The notes under the pieces were generated by a model that saw only the letters and a program-made list of their open reading frames with translations, made no database searches and was not told the DNA's origin. From positions 124,001-188,000 of the forward strand of contig CAIMFY010000017.1 of assembly GCA_903840415.1 (NCBI GenBank): 64,000 bases of DNA. The letters are read 5' to 3'. Position numbers and translations under genes: made by a program. Source of the stretch: an uncultured Opitutia bacterium (GTDB lineage: Bacteria; Verrucomicrobiota; Verrucomicrobiia; Opitutales; Opitutaceae). Positions within the stretch are counted from its first letter, which is position 1, and each line of letters starts with the position of its first letter. Shown in pieces: positions 36,315-46,175 of the stretch.

Positions 36315-37300
36315 TTTTCCTCCGGCACCCCGCCGAGAATCCCGCTGAACCACATGTCGCCCAGCGAACCCTCGCGCAGGAGTTCCTTCAGATCGGTGCG
36401 ATCAGTGAGCCGCTCGAACCGCGCTTCCCGGCCTTTTTTTTGCGCAATCACGACCTCTTCTGGATGCTCCCGAAAAAGATCAAGCATGGTAGGCGAATGG
36501 GTTGTCGCGATCACCTGCACCGGTTCGCGCGAGAGTTGAAATGATTTCGGATAACTCAGCCGGTAAAGCGCGTCGCGAATCTCCCGCAGCATCCGCGGAT
36601 GAATCCCACGATCGATTTCCTCGATGCACAGAATGGAAGGTGGCGCGGGATCGAAGGCCAGCGTGAGCACAGCCAGAGTGTAGAGCGTGCCTTGTGAAAG
36701 ATTTTCGGCGGCCACGATGTCGCGGTCGCCGAGTTTCAGTTCGAGGCCGACTGCGCCACCACCCCGATCGACGAGCTCAAGGGCGGTGAACTCTGGCAGG
36801 AGTCGCATGAACTCCCTCTTCAGATCGGCGAACACCTGCGGCGCCAACTTACGCCGCGTGGCAAGCACGGCGGCAAGATTGCCACCGTTCGACGCCAGTT
36901 CCGCGCCGTCCGCCCGTGGCGTCGCCGCCGCCATTGAATTATGGTCAAACAGATAGCTGCGGATGCGGGCGATTTCCGCCTTGAGCGCCGGCCAGCGGGG
37001 CGCGTTCGCCGGCACCACGTGCAGCATATCACAGACGAGTTCCGACACGCATCCGAGTCGCACCTCAATCGCCCTGTAGGGCCTGGTGAAGCGAAATCCC
37101 ATTTCTGGCCCATGGGTTTTGCTTGCCGGCGACGACGGACCGGCCAGCGGGAGTTTCGCCAACGAACGCAGCTGCAACAGCGCTTGGATCAGACTCGTCT
37201 TGCCGCTGCCGTTCGGGCCGATGATGAGGTTAAACGGCGCGAGTGCGAGGCTCGTGCCGCGCAACGCTTTGAAATTCCGAAATGCCACCGACGCAATCAC
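36311..37300 (-). CDS. ABC/SMC-like AAA ATPase, first gene of ATPase/TOPRIM pair
   Basis: 329 residues from GTG 37300, chosen because the conserved domain opens immediately after it (VAFRNFKALRG); a TTG at 37363 would add about 21 unconserved residues. Walker A GPNGSGKTS sits at about 28-36 and Walker B ILCIEEIDRGIHP has Glu227/Glu228. Signature-like residues lie in ENLSQGTLYTLAVL and the H-loop in VIATTHSPTMLDLF. This is the OLD/RloA/AAA_21-type ATPase architecture. It overlaps the TOPRIM gene by 4 bases, so the proteins are probably made in fixed ratio. In related defence pairs such an ATPase senses a phage trigger and releases the nuclease. Confidence 0.8.
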   Translation of the reverse strand: MIASVAFRNFKALRGTSLALAPFNLIIGPNGSGKTSLIQALLQLRSLAKLPLAGPSSPASKTHGPEMGFRFTRPYRAIEVRLGCVSELVCDMLHVVPANAPRWPALKAEIARIRSYLFDHNSMAAATPRADGAELASNGGNLAAVLATRRKLAPQVFADLKREFMRLLPEFTALELVDRGGGAVGLELKLGDRDIVAAENLSQGTLYTLAVLTLAFDPAPPSILCIEEIDRGIHPRMLREIRDALYRLSYPKSFQLSREPVQVIATTHSPTMLDLFREHPEEVVIAQKKGREARFERLTDRTDLKELLREGSLGDMWFSGILGGVPEEK

Positions 37301-37383
37301 AACGCAATGTGTGCGCTCTTCGCCCGCAACGCAACGCCGCACCGCGCTCACACTTCCGATCAATGCCCGACCGCGACGACAAA

Positions 37384-40300
37384 TTACTTTCCGCCGAAAA
37401 GTTTGTTCAGCAAGTCGGAGGCCTTGTCCTTCACGCCACCTTTTTCGAGCGCGAGGCTGGCAATGGCGTTGCTGAGTTCGCTGGTGTCGGGCGAGCCGAG
37501 CGTGCCCTTGACTTTCAACGGCAAGGTGCAGGCCGCGTAGCCGAGTGCGTCGGTCTGCGCTTCGAGCTTGTTGAGATATTTCAGCAGATCGCCGGTATGC
37601 CCGCGCGCTCTCAACTTGAACTCCATTGCGAGGGCCTCTTGGAGCAAGGGCGTGCCGGCGTGATGAGTGGTCTGCCCGCCACCCGTCAGCCGCATCTCAG
37701 GCGAGATGAGCGTGAAGTCTTTCAGCACGGTGTTGAGCGTGGCATCGCGGCTGAGCATCACATTGAGTTGATCGTAAGGAATCGCGGCAAACATTCTTGA
37801 AACCTCGGAGACGGCTTTCGCGGTGCTGGTAATCTCGGAGTCGTCCTTGCGCCCCTTGAGCGCGTCGAGGGCGCTGCCGACCATCGCCACGCTCGCGGCC
37901 AGCCGGCCGACGGCCTCGTTTTTTTCCGAAACCGACACGGGCAAACCGCGAAACACGCCGCCTTTGCTCGAGAGTTGAAAATCGCCGCGAGTGGTCGTTG
38001 AGAATTCGTCGAGCCGCGCCGCCGCGCCGGAGAGTTTGCTCGTGACGTTGAATTTTCCCTCGACGGTGGCTGGCTGCCCCGGGTTGAGCGCCTTAAAGAG
38101 AGGCGCCGGATCGAAGTCGGTGACGGCGAGATCGGCGTTGAGCGCGTAGGGTGCCACGGCGTTCGCGTCGAACGTCACCGCACCGGAAAATTTTGCGTCG
38201 CTGCCGTTGCCGAGCCCAGCGCGCATACCGTCGAACTTTACTGTCCCGGCGTCGATGCGCAGTGTGCCGGTGACTTCCGTCGCCTGAAACGTCCCCGAAT
38301 AGACGACCTCCTTTAACGCGAGTGCAATCTGGCCGCTAACACCAGCCCATGCCGGAGCGGCATCGCGCACTGGCGCGGTCGTCGATGAGGTGCTCGCGGA
38401 GGAAGGAACCGAGGCGGAAGTTGAGGCGAGCGGCGCCGCGAGGATTTTCACGTCCTCGATTACGAGCTTGGTGCTAGAAATGCGCGCGGCAATCGTCAGT
38501 CCCTTCGCGTCCGGGGTGAGCGTCCCGGCAAACACGAGGTCGGACTTGCGGCCGTCGCGATCGACGAGCAGCGGGGCGTTGAGCGTGATCTGGCCGTTGG
38601 CAGCACGGTCGGCGCGAAGATCCGCGGAAATTGCCGGGAGTTTTTCCGGCGTGAGTGTCGGATCGGTTTCGAGATTCGTGAAGGCGAGCTTCGTCTGAAT
38701 TTCCTGCGTGACGCCGAGGTTGGCCGCAAATTCGACCGCCGCATCGCCGCGCGTAAGCTGGACCGCGCCGCTCGCGACCGGCTGCGACAGCAACGCCGGC
38801 AACGCGGCGGAAATTTTTCCCGCCACTTTGATTGGTTGGTTAGGACCAGCGAGTTGGCCGGCTCGGGCTTCGAGCGTGAGCCACGCCGCTTCCCCGCTGC
38901 GAAATACCAGCGGCGCCGCCACCACCTGCCAGCCTTGTGGCGTGTAATCGACGGAGGCGTTGAGCGAGAGATCGACCTCGCGAAGCAGCGGCTTGCCAGC
39001 TTGTGCGACCGACACGCCCGCCGCCATGAGGGGCGCTTTCGGTCGCAGCGAAAATCCGCCGTCGGTCGCCGTCGCGACAAAGCCACCCTTCAAATCGCCT
39101 CCGGAGATAACGATATCCTTCATGAACGGCTGCGGCCACGCGAGCGGCACGCCGAGCAGCGTCACTGCGAAAAGATCGCGCGCCGGATCGGCGGCGGTCA
39201 GGCCGCGCGTCGCGTAATTGTAGGTGACGGTTTGCAGCGAGTTTACCGTCACCACCGGTCGCGCTCCGCTGATCTCCATGACGAAATGCTCGACACGAAT
39301 TTGGCCGGCGATCTGCGCAAGATCGAAGTCGGCCGTCAACCGGAGCGCGCCGAGGGCCGCTAGTTCCGGGCGGACGGCGGCGAGATTGTCCGAGGCCGCG
39401 CTGAGTTTTCCTTGGGCGTGCACTTCGGCGAAGCTCGCGTCGAAATCGAACTGCCCTTCGCCAGCCGCCACGAACGGCGGTGGCACTCGGCCGAGCACAA
39501 ACGGAGCGAGATCGGAATCGCGGGCATCGATTTTCCAAGTGCCGGCCAGCTTACGCGCGGCCAATGGAAAATCGGCGTGCACATCGACGAGTTGTTTCCC
39601 GGCGGTGGCGAGCGTGATCGCATAGGTCTCGCCGGCGGCGGTCCGCGTCGCAGTGGTGGCCGCCGAAAGTTTCACGCCGCGCGGAAACTGCGGACCGGAG
39701 GCAGTCGAATCGACCGTAACGCCGAATCGCGTAAACGAGCGCGGCGTGTCCATCGTAGCAGTGAACACGGCATTCGTCTCCAACGTCGAAACTGTCGTCG
39801 ACGTGAGAGAAGCTGTCAGGGCGAGCTCAAATCGCCCTTCGTGATTTTCGCTCAACCCACCGCCCGTGAGCGCGAACCGCGCATGCCCGCGCGCGGTCGG
39901 CAGGATAATCTCGCCAGCGAGATCAACACCGTCGAGCGCGAGATCGACCGGCAGGCCGAGTTGCGCAAAGAGACCTTGGAAAAGCTGCGCGGCAGCCGCG
40001 GCTGGCTCGGGCGCCCCGGCGCGGGCAGAAGTGAGGAGGGAAAACTCGGCGACAGCGGGCGAGCCAGGGCGATGATCACGATCAAAAATCTGGCCCACTT
40101 GCACAACCTTGGTGAGATCGAGCGTCCAGCCTTTCGCGACGAGGCGTGTGATGGTGATGCGATTCTTCAAGCCGGCCGCGAGTAACGGCAGTTCGACTTC
40201 GACCGCGGGCAGCGTCAGCACGGCGCCGCGGGATTCGACACGGAGATTTCTGATTTCGACGCGGCCCAATCCAGCGGCAACGGTGCCAAGGGTCGCACCC

Positions 40301-40434
40301 AGGGCGGGGCGCGAGGCCAGCGCCCGGCGCGCCGCCCATGTTTGCACTCGCGGGTTGAACGCAGCGACAACAGCGATGCCAAGCAGCACCGCCAGTGCGG
40401 CGGTGCCAACAAGGAGAAGCCGGACTAATTTCAT
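37384..40434 (-). CDS. AsmA-like large envelope protein
   Basis: 1016 residues with one N-terminal membrane anchor (LLLVGTAALAVLLGIAVVAAF) and a long beta-rich periplasmic part; AsmA-like segments include LRIDAGTVKFDGMRAGLGNG and SAKFSG-type repeats near the C-terminus. AsmA/DUF748 family proteins bridge the envelope and take part in lipid transport or outer-membrane maintenance. It is separated by about 140 bases from the TolC gene upstream on the same strand and about 80 bases from the ATPase gene downstream, so operon membership with the efflux genes is possible but not clear. Confidence 0.75.
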   Translation of the reverse strand: MKLVRLLLVGTAALAVLLGIAVVAAFNPRVQTWAARRALASRPALGATLGTVAAGLGRVEIRNLRVESRGAVLTLPAVEVELPLLAAGLKNRITITRLVAKGWTLDLTKVVQVGQIFDRDHRPGSPAVAEFSLLTSARAGAPEPAAAAAQLFQGLFAQLGLPVDLALDGVDLAGEIILPTARGHARFALTGGGLSENHEGRFELALTASLTSTTVSTLETNAVFTATMDTPRSFTRFGVTVDSTASGPQFPRGVKLSAATTATRTAAGETYAITLATAGKQLVDVHADFPLAARKLAGTWKIDARDSDLAPFVLGRVPPPFVAAGEGQFDFDASFAEVHAQGKLSAASDNLAAVRPELAALGALRLTADFDLAQIAGQIRVEHFVMEISGARPVVTVNSLQTVTYNYATRGLTAADPARDLFAVTLLGVPLAWPQPFMKDIVISGGDLKGGFVATATDGGFSLRPKAPLMAAGVSVAQAGKPLLREVDLSLNASVDYTPQGWQVVAAPLVFRSGEAAWLTLEARAGQLAGPNQPIKVAGKISAALPALLSQPVASGAVQLTRGDAAVEFAANLGVTQEIQTKLAFTNLETDPTLTPEKLPAISADLRADRAANGQITLNAPLLVDRDGRKSDLVFAGTLTPDAKGLTIAARISSTKLVIEDVKILAAPLASTSASVPSSASTSSTTAPVRDAAPAWAGVSGQIALALKEVVYSGTFQATEVTGTLRIDAGTVKFDGMRAGLGNGSDAKFSGAVTFDANAVAPYALNADLAVTDFDPAPLFKALNPGQPATVEGKFNVTSKLSGAAARLDEFSTTTRGDFQLSSKGGVFRGLPVSVSEKNEAVGRLAASVAMVGSALDALKGRKDDSEITSTAKAVSEVSRMFAAIPYDQLNVMLSRDATLNTVLKDFTLISPEMRLTGGGQTTHHAGTPLLQEALAMEFKLRARGHTGDLLKYLNKLEAQTDALGYAACTLPLKVKGTLGSPDTSELSNAIASLALEKGGVKDKASDLLNKLFGGK

Positions 40435-40523
40435 GCGGTGAGAGAAAGACAGCGCAGCGGACGGCAGGTTGCGAGCCGACGATGTGAAAAATTTTGAACG
40501 CGCGGGCAGCGCTCATGAACGCC

Positions 40524-40551
40524 GCCGAACGTCAGGAGGCCGTCGTTCGGC
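40524..40551. repeat. 8-base inverted repeat downstream of the efflux operon
   Basis: GCCGAACG at 40524-40531 pairs perfectly with CGTTCGGC at 40544-40551 over a 12-base loop, 20 bases beyond the TolC stop. There is no T-run, so it could be an RNA-stabilising or Rho-dependent stop hairpin. Confidence 0.35.
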
Positions 40552-40571
40552 AGTCAGCGCCCACCGCTATT

Positions 40572-41909
40572 TCACTTCGTCACGAATTCGTCCGCGAGTC
40601 CCATGGCCTTGCGCAGGCTGGCGACAGCGACGGTGTAGGTGTAGTAGGCCTGAATTTGGTTCGTGCGCGCCGTCGTGAGATCGGTCTGCGCCTGGAGTAG
40701 ATCGAGTTGAGTGGCAGTGCCGGCGTTGTAGCGGGCCTCAGCCAGACGGACGGCTTCCTCAGCCTGCCCGACGACTTTTTTCATCGCATCGGCCAATTCG
40801 GTGGCTTGCTGCCAGTTCGAAAAAGCGCGGCGGACCTCAACCTCCGCGGCGAGTTGCGCCTCGGTCAACGTCAACTTGGTTTGCTCGAGGACCGAGCGCG
40901 CCTGCGTCACCCGCCCGGCGGTGGCGCGACCGTCAAAGATGTTCCACTGCGATTGCAGGCCGACGAGCCAGCCGTTGTTGGAGTCGCTAAAATTATTCGT
41001 GAAACCTTTGCGGAGCTGCCAGCCGCCAAACGCGGAGACGGTCGGATAGTAATTCGACTTCGCGACGGTGACCGACTCCTCGCGAGCGGAGGAGAGTTTG
41101 GCCAGCCGCTGCAAGTCGGGGCGGTTAGCGTGCGCGGCATCGAAAGCCGCCTGCAATTCAAACGTCGCCGGCGTGTAGTCGAGCGTGCCGACGAAGTCGG
41201 GGATCTTGCGGAGCGAATCCTCCTTGTTCGTCGTAAAGCCCAGCACCTGACGGAGCGACTCAATGGCGAGGCGCCAATCGTTTTTCGCGGTGATGAGCGG
41301 CACCTTCGCGTTGGCGACAGCGACTTCGGCGCGGAGTTTCTCGAAGCTGGAAACGGTGCCGGCATCGTAGCGGTCAGTCGTGGTCTTGAGCTGCGATTGG
41401 AGCAGCACGAGGTTCTTTTCCTGCACGGTGATTTTTTCCCGGGCGAGGATCACATTGTAGAACGCCGTGCGGACCGCGAGGAGCGCATCGTTGATCGTGG
41501 ACTGGAGATCGAGCACGGCGGCTTCGCGCGTGAGCTGTGAACTCTTGATCGAGGAACTCACACCGCCGCCAGCGTAGATCACCTGCGAGGCGGTGAGCCC
41601 GATCGACCAATAGCGATCGCTGGCGGGATTTGAAACCGTGATGGCGGTGCTGTTGCCCTGCACCGAGCCGGTCGCGGCGACGGAGGGAATCTCCCGCGCG
41701 CTTACTTCGACGAGGACACCTTCCTGCTGCCGGATGCGCTCGCGCGCCTGTCGGATGGCAAAATTGTTTTCGAGCGCGAAGCTGATGCAAGTCTTCAGGT
41801 CGAGCGTGTCGGGCACGGGTTGCTGCGGCACCGGCTGCGCCGTCAGGACGACGGTTGCGGCCACAGGCAAGATCAGGGTGAAAGCCAGGGAGCGAAGGGA
41901 CGATTTCAT
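40572..41909 (-). CDS. TolC-family outer membrane efflux protein
   Basis: 445 residues with a signal peptide (LAFTLILPVAATVVLTA). Two OEP repeats are visible: CISFALENNFAIRQARERIR early and TEAQLAAEVEVRRAFSNWQQ plus EAVRLAEARYNAGTATQLDL late, the latter the classic OEP helix. It forms the outer-membrane exit duct of a tripartite pump. Its start overlaps the RND permease stop by 4 bases, making it the last gene of the MarR-adaptor-permease-TolC operon. Confidence 0.93.
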   Translation of the reverse strand: MKSSLRSLAFTLILPVAATVVLTAQPVPQQPVPDTLDLKTCISFALENNFAIRQARERIRQQEGVLVEVSAREIPSVAATGSVQGNSTAITVSNPASDRYWSIGLTASQVIYAGGGVSSSIKSSQLTREAAVLDLQSTINDALLAVRTAFYNVILAREKITVQEKNLVLLQSQLKTTTDRYDAGTVSSFEKLRAEVAVANAKVPLITAKNDWRLAIESLRQVLGFTTNKEDSLRKIPDFVGTLDYTPATFELQAAFDAAHANRPDLQRLAKLSSAREESVTVAKSNYYPTVSAFGGWQLRKGFTNNFSDSNNGWLVGLQSQWNIFDGRATAGRVTQARSVLEQTKLTLTEAQLAAEVEVRRAFSNWQQATELADAMKKVVGQAEEAVRLAEARYNAGTATQLDLLQAQTDLTTARTNQIQAYYTYTVAVASLRKAMGLADEFVTK

Positions 41910-44900
41910 GCGTGAGAAGTACTGAGGGTAGAAGTGACGCCAGCCGCCGCACGCTCATTGGCGTGGTCGCGGGCGATGAGCATATATACGGACGGCACGA
42001 CAAACAGCGTGAACAGCGTGCCGACCGACATGCCGGTGGCGATGACGATGCCCATGCTGTAACGGCTGGCGGCGCCGGCGCCACTGGCGAGCACGAGCGG
42101 GAGCACGCCGAAGACCATCGCCGCCGTGGTCATGAGGATCGGGCGCAGGCGCACGCCGGCGGCGTGTTGCACGGCCTCGCGTTTGCTGGTGCCTTCGCGC
42201 TGGAGCTGGTTGGCGAACTGCACAATGAGGATGCCGTGCTTGGAGATCAGGCCGACGAGCGTGATGAAGCCGACCTCGGTGTAGATGTTGATCGAGGCGG
42301 CGCCGAGAAAGAGGAAGGCAAGCGCACCCACCAGCGTCATCGGCACGCTGCCGAGCAGGATGATGAGCGGATCGCGGAAGCTTTCGAACTGGGCGGCCAG
42401 CACGAGAAAGACAATGATCGCACCGAAGGCGAAGGCCACGATCAGCGAGCTGCCTTCCTGCACATACTGGCGCGACTGGCCGCCGTAATCGATAGTGTAG
42501 CCCTGCGGCATGACTTCCTTCGCCTGCTGGTTGAAATAATCGAGCGCCTGGCCGAGCGACACGCCCTGCCGGGGCACCGCGGAGATGGTGGCCGCGCCGA
42601 GTTGCTGGAAGTGTTTCAGCGATTGCGGCTGCACGGTCGGCTTCAGGGTGGCAAACGTCGAGAGCGGCACCAGCGCGCCCTTGCCGGTGCTGACGTAGTA
42701 GTCGCGGAGTTGCTCGGGATTGAGCCGGCGGACGCGCTCGACCTGCGGGATGACCTTGTAGCTGTTGCCCTGGATATTGAAGTAGTTGACGTAGCCGCCG
42801 CCGAGCAGCGAGCCGACGTCCGCGGCGACCTCCTGCATATTGACGCCGAGGTCGGCCGCCTTATCGCGATCGATCTGGATGTCGGTGCGGGGCTGGTCGA
42901 ACTTCAGATCACTGTCGGCGAAGTAGAAATTGCCGCTCTTGAGGGCGCGCTGGACGAGTTCGTCGGCGACCTGTGCGATGCGTTCCGGCTGGTCGGTGGA
43001 GAGCAGCACGAACTGCACGGGCGTGCCGCCGCCGCCGCCGGGGAGCGAGGCGGGCAGCGCCGCGAACGTCTTCAGGCCGGCCACGGAGCCCAGCTTGGCC
43101 GTGAGCTCGGGCAGCACCTGCAGGGAGGTGCGCTGGCGCTCGCTCCACGGCTTGAAGACCATGCCGGTGAAGGCGCCGTTGCCCGCCGGGACACCGATCG
43201 CCTGAAAGACACCGGCGGTCTCGGGCAAACTCTGGATGACCTTGACGTTTTGCGCGCCGAACAAACCGATTTGGTCGATGTTGGCGTTGGGCGCCCCGAC
43301 GGAAACCGTGATGATGAAACCCTGATCCTCGTCGGGCGCGAGTTCCTGCTTCGTCATCGACCAGAACGGGAGGATGAGGACGAACGCGACGACCGGGATG
43401 ACGAGCATCACCGGCCAGGTATCCATCACACCGTGGAGCAACCGCTCGTAGCGGCCGCGCAACTTGTCGAAGGTGACATCGAGGAAGTGCGCGAAGCCTC
43501 TTTTCTGCACGTCGTGTTGGAGGAGCTTTGAGCACATCATGGGCGACAGGGTGAGCGCTACGATGCCAGAGATGATGACGGCGCCAACCAGCGCGAAGGC
43601 GAACTCGCGAAAGAGCGTTCCCGTGAGCCCCTCTTGAAAACCGATGGGAGCGTAGACCGCGGCGAGCGTAATCGTCATGGCGACGACCGGCCCGGCCAGC
43701 TCACCGGCACCCTTGAGACTGGCGGCCAGCGGCGAAAGTCCCTCCTCGATGTGGCGGTGAATGTTTTCCACCACGACGATGGCGTCGTCCACCACCAACC
43801 CGATGGCGAGCACCATCGCGAGCAGCGTGAGCAGATTGATGGTGAAGCCCAGCACTAGCATGACGAAGCACGCGCCAACCAGCGACAGCGGCATGGCCAC
43901 CAGCGGGATGATGACGGAGCGGAGCGAACCCAGAAACAAAAAGATGACGACGATGACGATGGCCAGGGCCTCGCCGAGCGTCTTCACCACCTCGTCGATC
44001 GCGCTGTTGATGTAGGCGGTGGCATCGTAAGGAATGATGACATGCAGGCCGGCGGGGAGCTGCGCCTCAATGTCCGGGATGACTTTGCGCACGTCCTGAA
44101 TGACGGTGAGCGCATTGGCATTCGGGAGGACGTTGATCGCCATGAACGTGGCGTTCTCGCCGTTGAAATTCACGCTGCTGTCATAGTTCTCGGCACCGAG
44201 GACGACATCGGCCACGTCCTGGATTCGGATCTGTGCGCCATCCTGCTGCTTAATCACGAGCCGCTGGAATTCATCGACGGTATGAAGATCGGTGGCGGCG
44301 TTGAGGTTGACGGAAATGAGCGAACCCTTGGTGGCGCCGACCGCGGAGAGCGAATTGTTGCGCGCGAGGGCGGTGCGAACTTCGGCGGGGCTCAGGCCGT
44401 AGGCGGCCAACCGATCAGGTTTCAGCCAGATGCGCATCGCGAAGGTGCGGCCACCCAAGATCTGCGCACTCTGCACGCCGTTAACCGCGGCCAACCGGGG
44501 CTGCACGACGCGCGTCAGGTAATCCGTGATCTGGTTGGTCTCCATCTGCTCGCTGAAAAAACTGATATACATCGACGCCGTGCCCTGCGCCTGCTGCACA
44601 TCGATCGTCGGATCAAAGGCGTCCGCCGGCAACTGGTTGCGCACACGGTTGACCTTGGAGGTGACCTGAGTGAGCGCCGCGTTCGGATCGTAGTTGAGCT
44701 TCAGGTGCACCGTGATGGTGCTGACACTAGGCAGACTGCTCGACTCCATGTAGTCGATGCCGTCGGCGCTCGCGATTTGCTTTTCGAGCGGCGAGGTGAT
44801 GAAGCCCTGGATGAGATCGGCGCTGGCACCGGTGTAGACGGTGGTGACCGTTACCACCGAACTGTTGCTGACCGGATACTGGCGGACGTTGAGCAGATCG

Positions 44901-44986
44901 ATCGAGCGCCAGCCAACCAGCAGGATCAGCAGGTTGACGACCGTCGCCAGCACAGGGCGTTTGATAAAGAGGTCGGTAAACTTCAT
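41906..44986 (-). CDS. RND multidrug efflux permease, HAE1/AcrB family
   Basis: 1026 residues, the expected length, with twelve transmembrane segments in two halves. TM4 carries the proton-relay Asp400-Asp401 in LVVDDAIVVVENIHRH. The N-terminus KFTDLFIKRPVLATVVNLL and the segment QLPADAFDPTIDVQQAQGTA are typical of AcrB/MdtB-like pumps. It exports amphiphilic compounds across the inner membrane using the proton gradient. The gene sits 10 bases after the adaptor gene and overlaps the TolC gene. Confidence 0.95.
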   Translation of the reverse strand: MKFTDLFIKRPVLATVVNLLILLVGWRSIDLLNVRQYPVSNSSVVTVTTVYTGASADLIQGFITSPLEKQIASADGIDYMESSSLPSVSTITVHLKLNYDPNAALTQVTSKVNRVRNQLPADAFDPTIDVQQAQGTASMYISFFSEQMETNQITDYLTRVVQPRLAAVNGVQSAQILGGRTFAMRIWLKPDRLAAYGLSPAEVRTALARNNSLSAVGATKGSLISVNLNAATDLHTVDEFQRLVIKQQDGAQIRIQDVADVVLGAENYDSSVNFNGENATFMAINVLPNANALTVIQDVRKVIPDIEAQLPAGLHVIIPYDATAYINSAIDEVVKTLGEALAIVIVVIFLFLGSLRSVIIPLVAMPLSLVGACFVMLVLGFTINLLTLLAMVLAIGLVVDDAIVVVENIHRHIEEGLSPLAASLKGAGELAGPVVAMTITLAAVYAPIGFQEGLTGTLFREFAFALVGAVIISGIVALTLSPMMCSKLLQHDVQKRGFAHFLDVTFDKLRGRYERLLHGVMDTWPVMLVIPVVAFVLILPFWSMTKQELAPDEDQGFIITVSVGAPNANIDQIGLFGAQNVKVIQSLPETAGVFQAIGVPAGNGAFTGMVFKPWSERQRTSLQVLPELTAKLGSVAGLKTFAALPASLPGGGGGTPVQFVLLSTDQPERIAQVADELVQRALKSGNFYFADSDLKFDQPRTDIQIDRDKAADLGVNMQEVAADVGSLLGGGYVNYFNIQGNSYKVIPQVERVRRLNPEQLRDYYVSTGKGALVPLSTFATLKPTVQPQSLKHFQQLGAATISAVPRQGVSLGQALDYFNQQAKEVMPQGYTIDYGGQSRQYVQEGSSLIVAFAFGAIIVFLVLAAQFESFRDPLIILLGSVPMTLVGALAFLFLGAASINIYTEVGFITLVGLISKHGILIVQFANQLQREGTSKREAVQHAAGVRLRPILMTTAAMVFGVLPLVLASGAGAASRYSMGIVIATGMSVGTLFTLFVVPSVYMLIARDHANERAAAGVTSTLSTSHA

Positions 44987-44996
44987 GGCAGCGGGC

Positions 44997-46133
44997 TCAG
45001 TTGTTCTCCGGCTTGGGGGCCGGATTGCTGGCAGGCGAGACGGCGTTGTTAATCGCGATGTCCGAACCGTTGCGCAGTTTAAGCTGGCCGGAGGTGATGA
45101 TCTCCTCGCCGGCCTTCACGCCCTTGAGAATGGCGACTTGATCGCCGCGGGTGTCGCCCATCTGCACGAAACGCTGGCGGGCGACGAGGCCGCCCCCATT
45201 GGGGCCGTCGGTCGATTTCTCGACGACGTAGACTGCGTTGCCATAGGGATTATAGACGATCGCGGTCTGCGGCAGAGTGACCACTTCGTCCTTCTGGGGC
45301 AGCAGCACATCGACCGTGGCAAACATTCCGGACCGGAGTTTTTCGTCGGCGTTGCGCAGCGTGGCCTGCACTTGGAGGCTCCGGGTGGCATCGTCCATCT
45401 TGGCATTTAGCGCGGTGATCGCACCCTCGAACAACTGCCCCGGATAGGCGTCGACGGTCACCTGAATCGACTGACCGACGGTGAGGCCGGTCGCATCCTG
45501 CTGCGGCAAAGAGAAATTGGCGTAAATCGGATCGAGCGCTTGGAGCGGGACAATGGCCGTGCCGCCTTTGATGAACTGGCCAACGTTGATCTGACGGAGA
45601 CCAAGCCGTCCGGCGAAGGGTGCCCGGATGGATTTTTTCGCGAGGGTCGCTCGAATCACCTCAATCGCGGCTGCCGACTGCCGAGCCTGCGCTTCTGCAG
45701 TATCAAGATCTACCTGGGCATTAGTATCCTTGGCGCGGAGTTCCTGAGCGCGTTTGAAATTCGCCTTCGCCAGATCGGCGGTGGCTTGGGCGCTGGCCAA
45801 CTGGGCCTGTTCGATGCTGATGTCCTGTTGCACGAGCAGGTCGCCCTGCTTCACGACCGCACCGGACTCGAAAGCAATCTGAGTGACCAGACCGTCCAAC
45901 TCGTTGCTGACGACGACACCTTGGACGGCAGCAAAACTACCCACGGCGTGGAGGCGGCGCTGCCAGACTTGCCCCGGTGCCTTCATCGAAGAGACCGCGG
46001 TCGGGGCTGGCTTTTGCAGGCTCATCTTGGCGATCATCGCGCGGACGGTGATAATCTTCCAGGCCGCGATCGCGCCGATCACAAGGATCACGCCGAAGGC
46101 CATCCAGAGGGAACGTTTGGCAGTAAGTGTCAT
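44997..46133 (-). CDS. RND efflux periplasmic adaptor (membrane fusion protein)
   Basis: 378 residues. An N-terminal membrane helix (SLWMAFGVILVIGAIAAWKI) is followed by a barrel-sandwich/hairpin region (GAVVKQGDLLVQQDISIEQA, KKSIRAPFAGRLGLRQINVG) and a C-terminal beta-barrel containing GMFATVDVLLPQ. This is the HlyD/AcrA-type adaptor. It joins the permease and TolC. It starts 42 bases after the MarR stop and is followed at 10 bases by the permease gene. Confidence 0.93.
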   Translation of the reverse strand: MTLTAKRSLWMAFGVILVIGAIAAWKIITVRAMIAKMSLQKPAPTAVSSMKAPGQVWQRRLHAVGSFAAVQGVVVSNELDGLVTQIAFESGAVVKQGDLLVQQDISIEQAQLASAQATADLAKANFKRAQELRAKDTNAQVDLDTAEAQARQSAAAIEVIRATLAKKSIRAPFAGRLGLRQINVGQFIKGGTAIVPLQALDPIYANFSLPQQDATGLTVGQSIQVTVDAYPGQLFEGAITALNAKMDDATRSLQVQATLRNADEKLRSGMFATVDVLLPQKDEVVTLPQTAIVYNPYGNAVYVVEKSTDGPNGGGLVARQRFVQMGDTRGDQVAILKGVKAGEEIITSGQLKLRNGSDIAINNAVSPASNPAPKPENN

Positions 46134-46175
46134 GGTAGGAGTAGACTTTGATAAACGAACGTAAGCGAAGGGGAA

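Noticed and set aside
41912-43531. 539-codon plus-strand ORF antisense to the RND permease
   Set aside because: Opposite-strand shadow; the permease carries all expected motifs.
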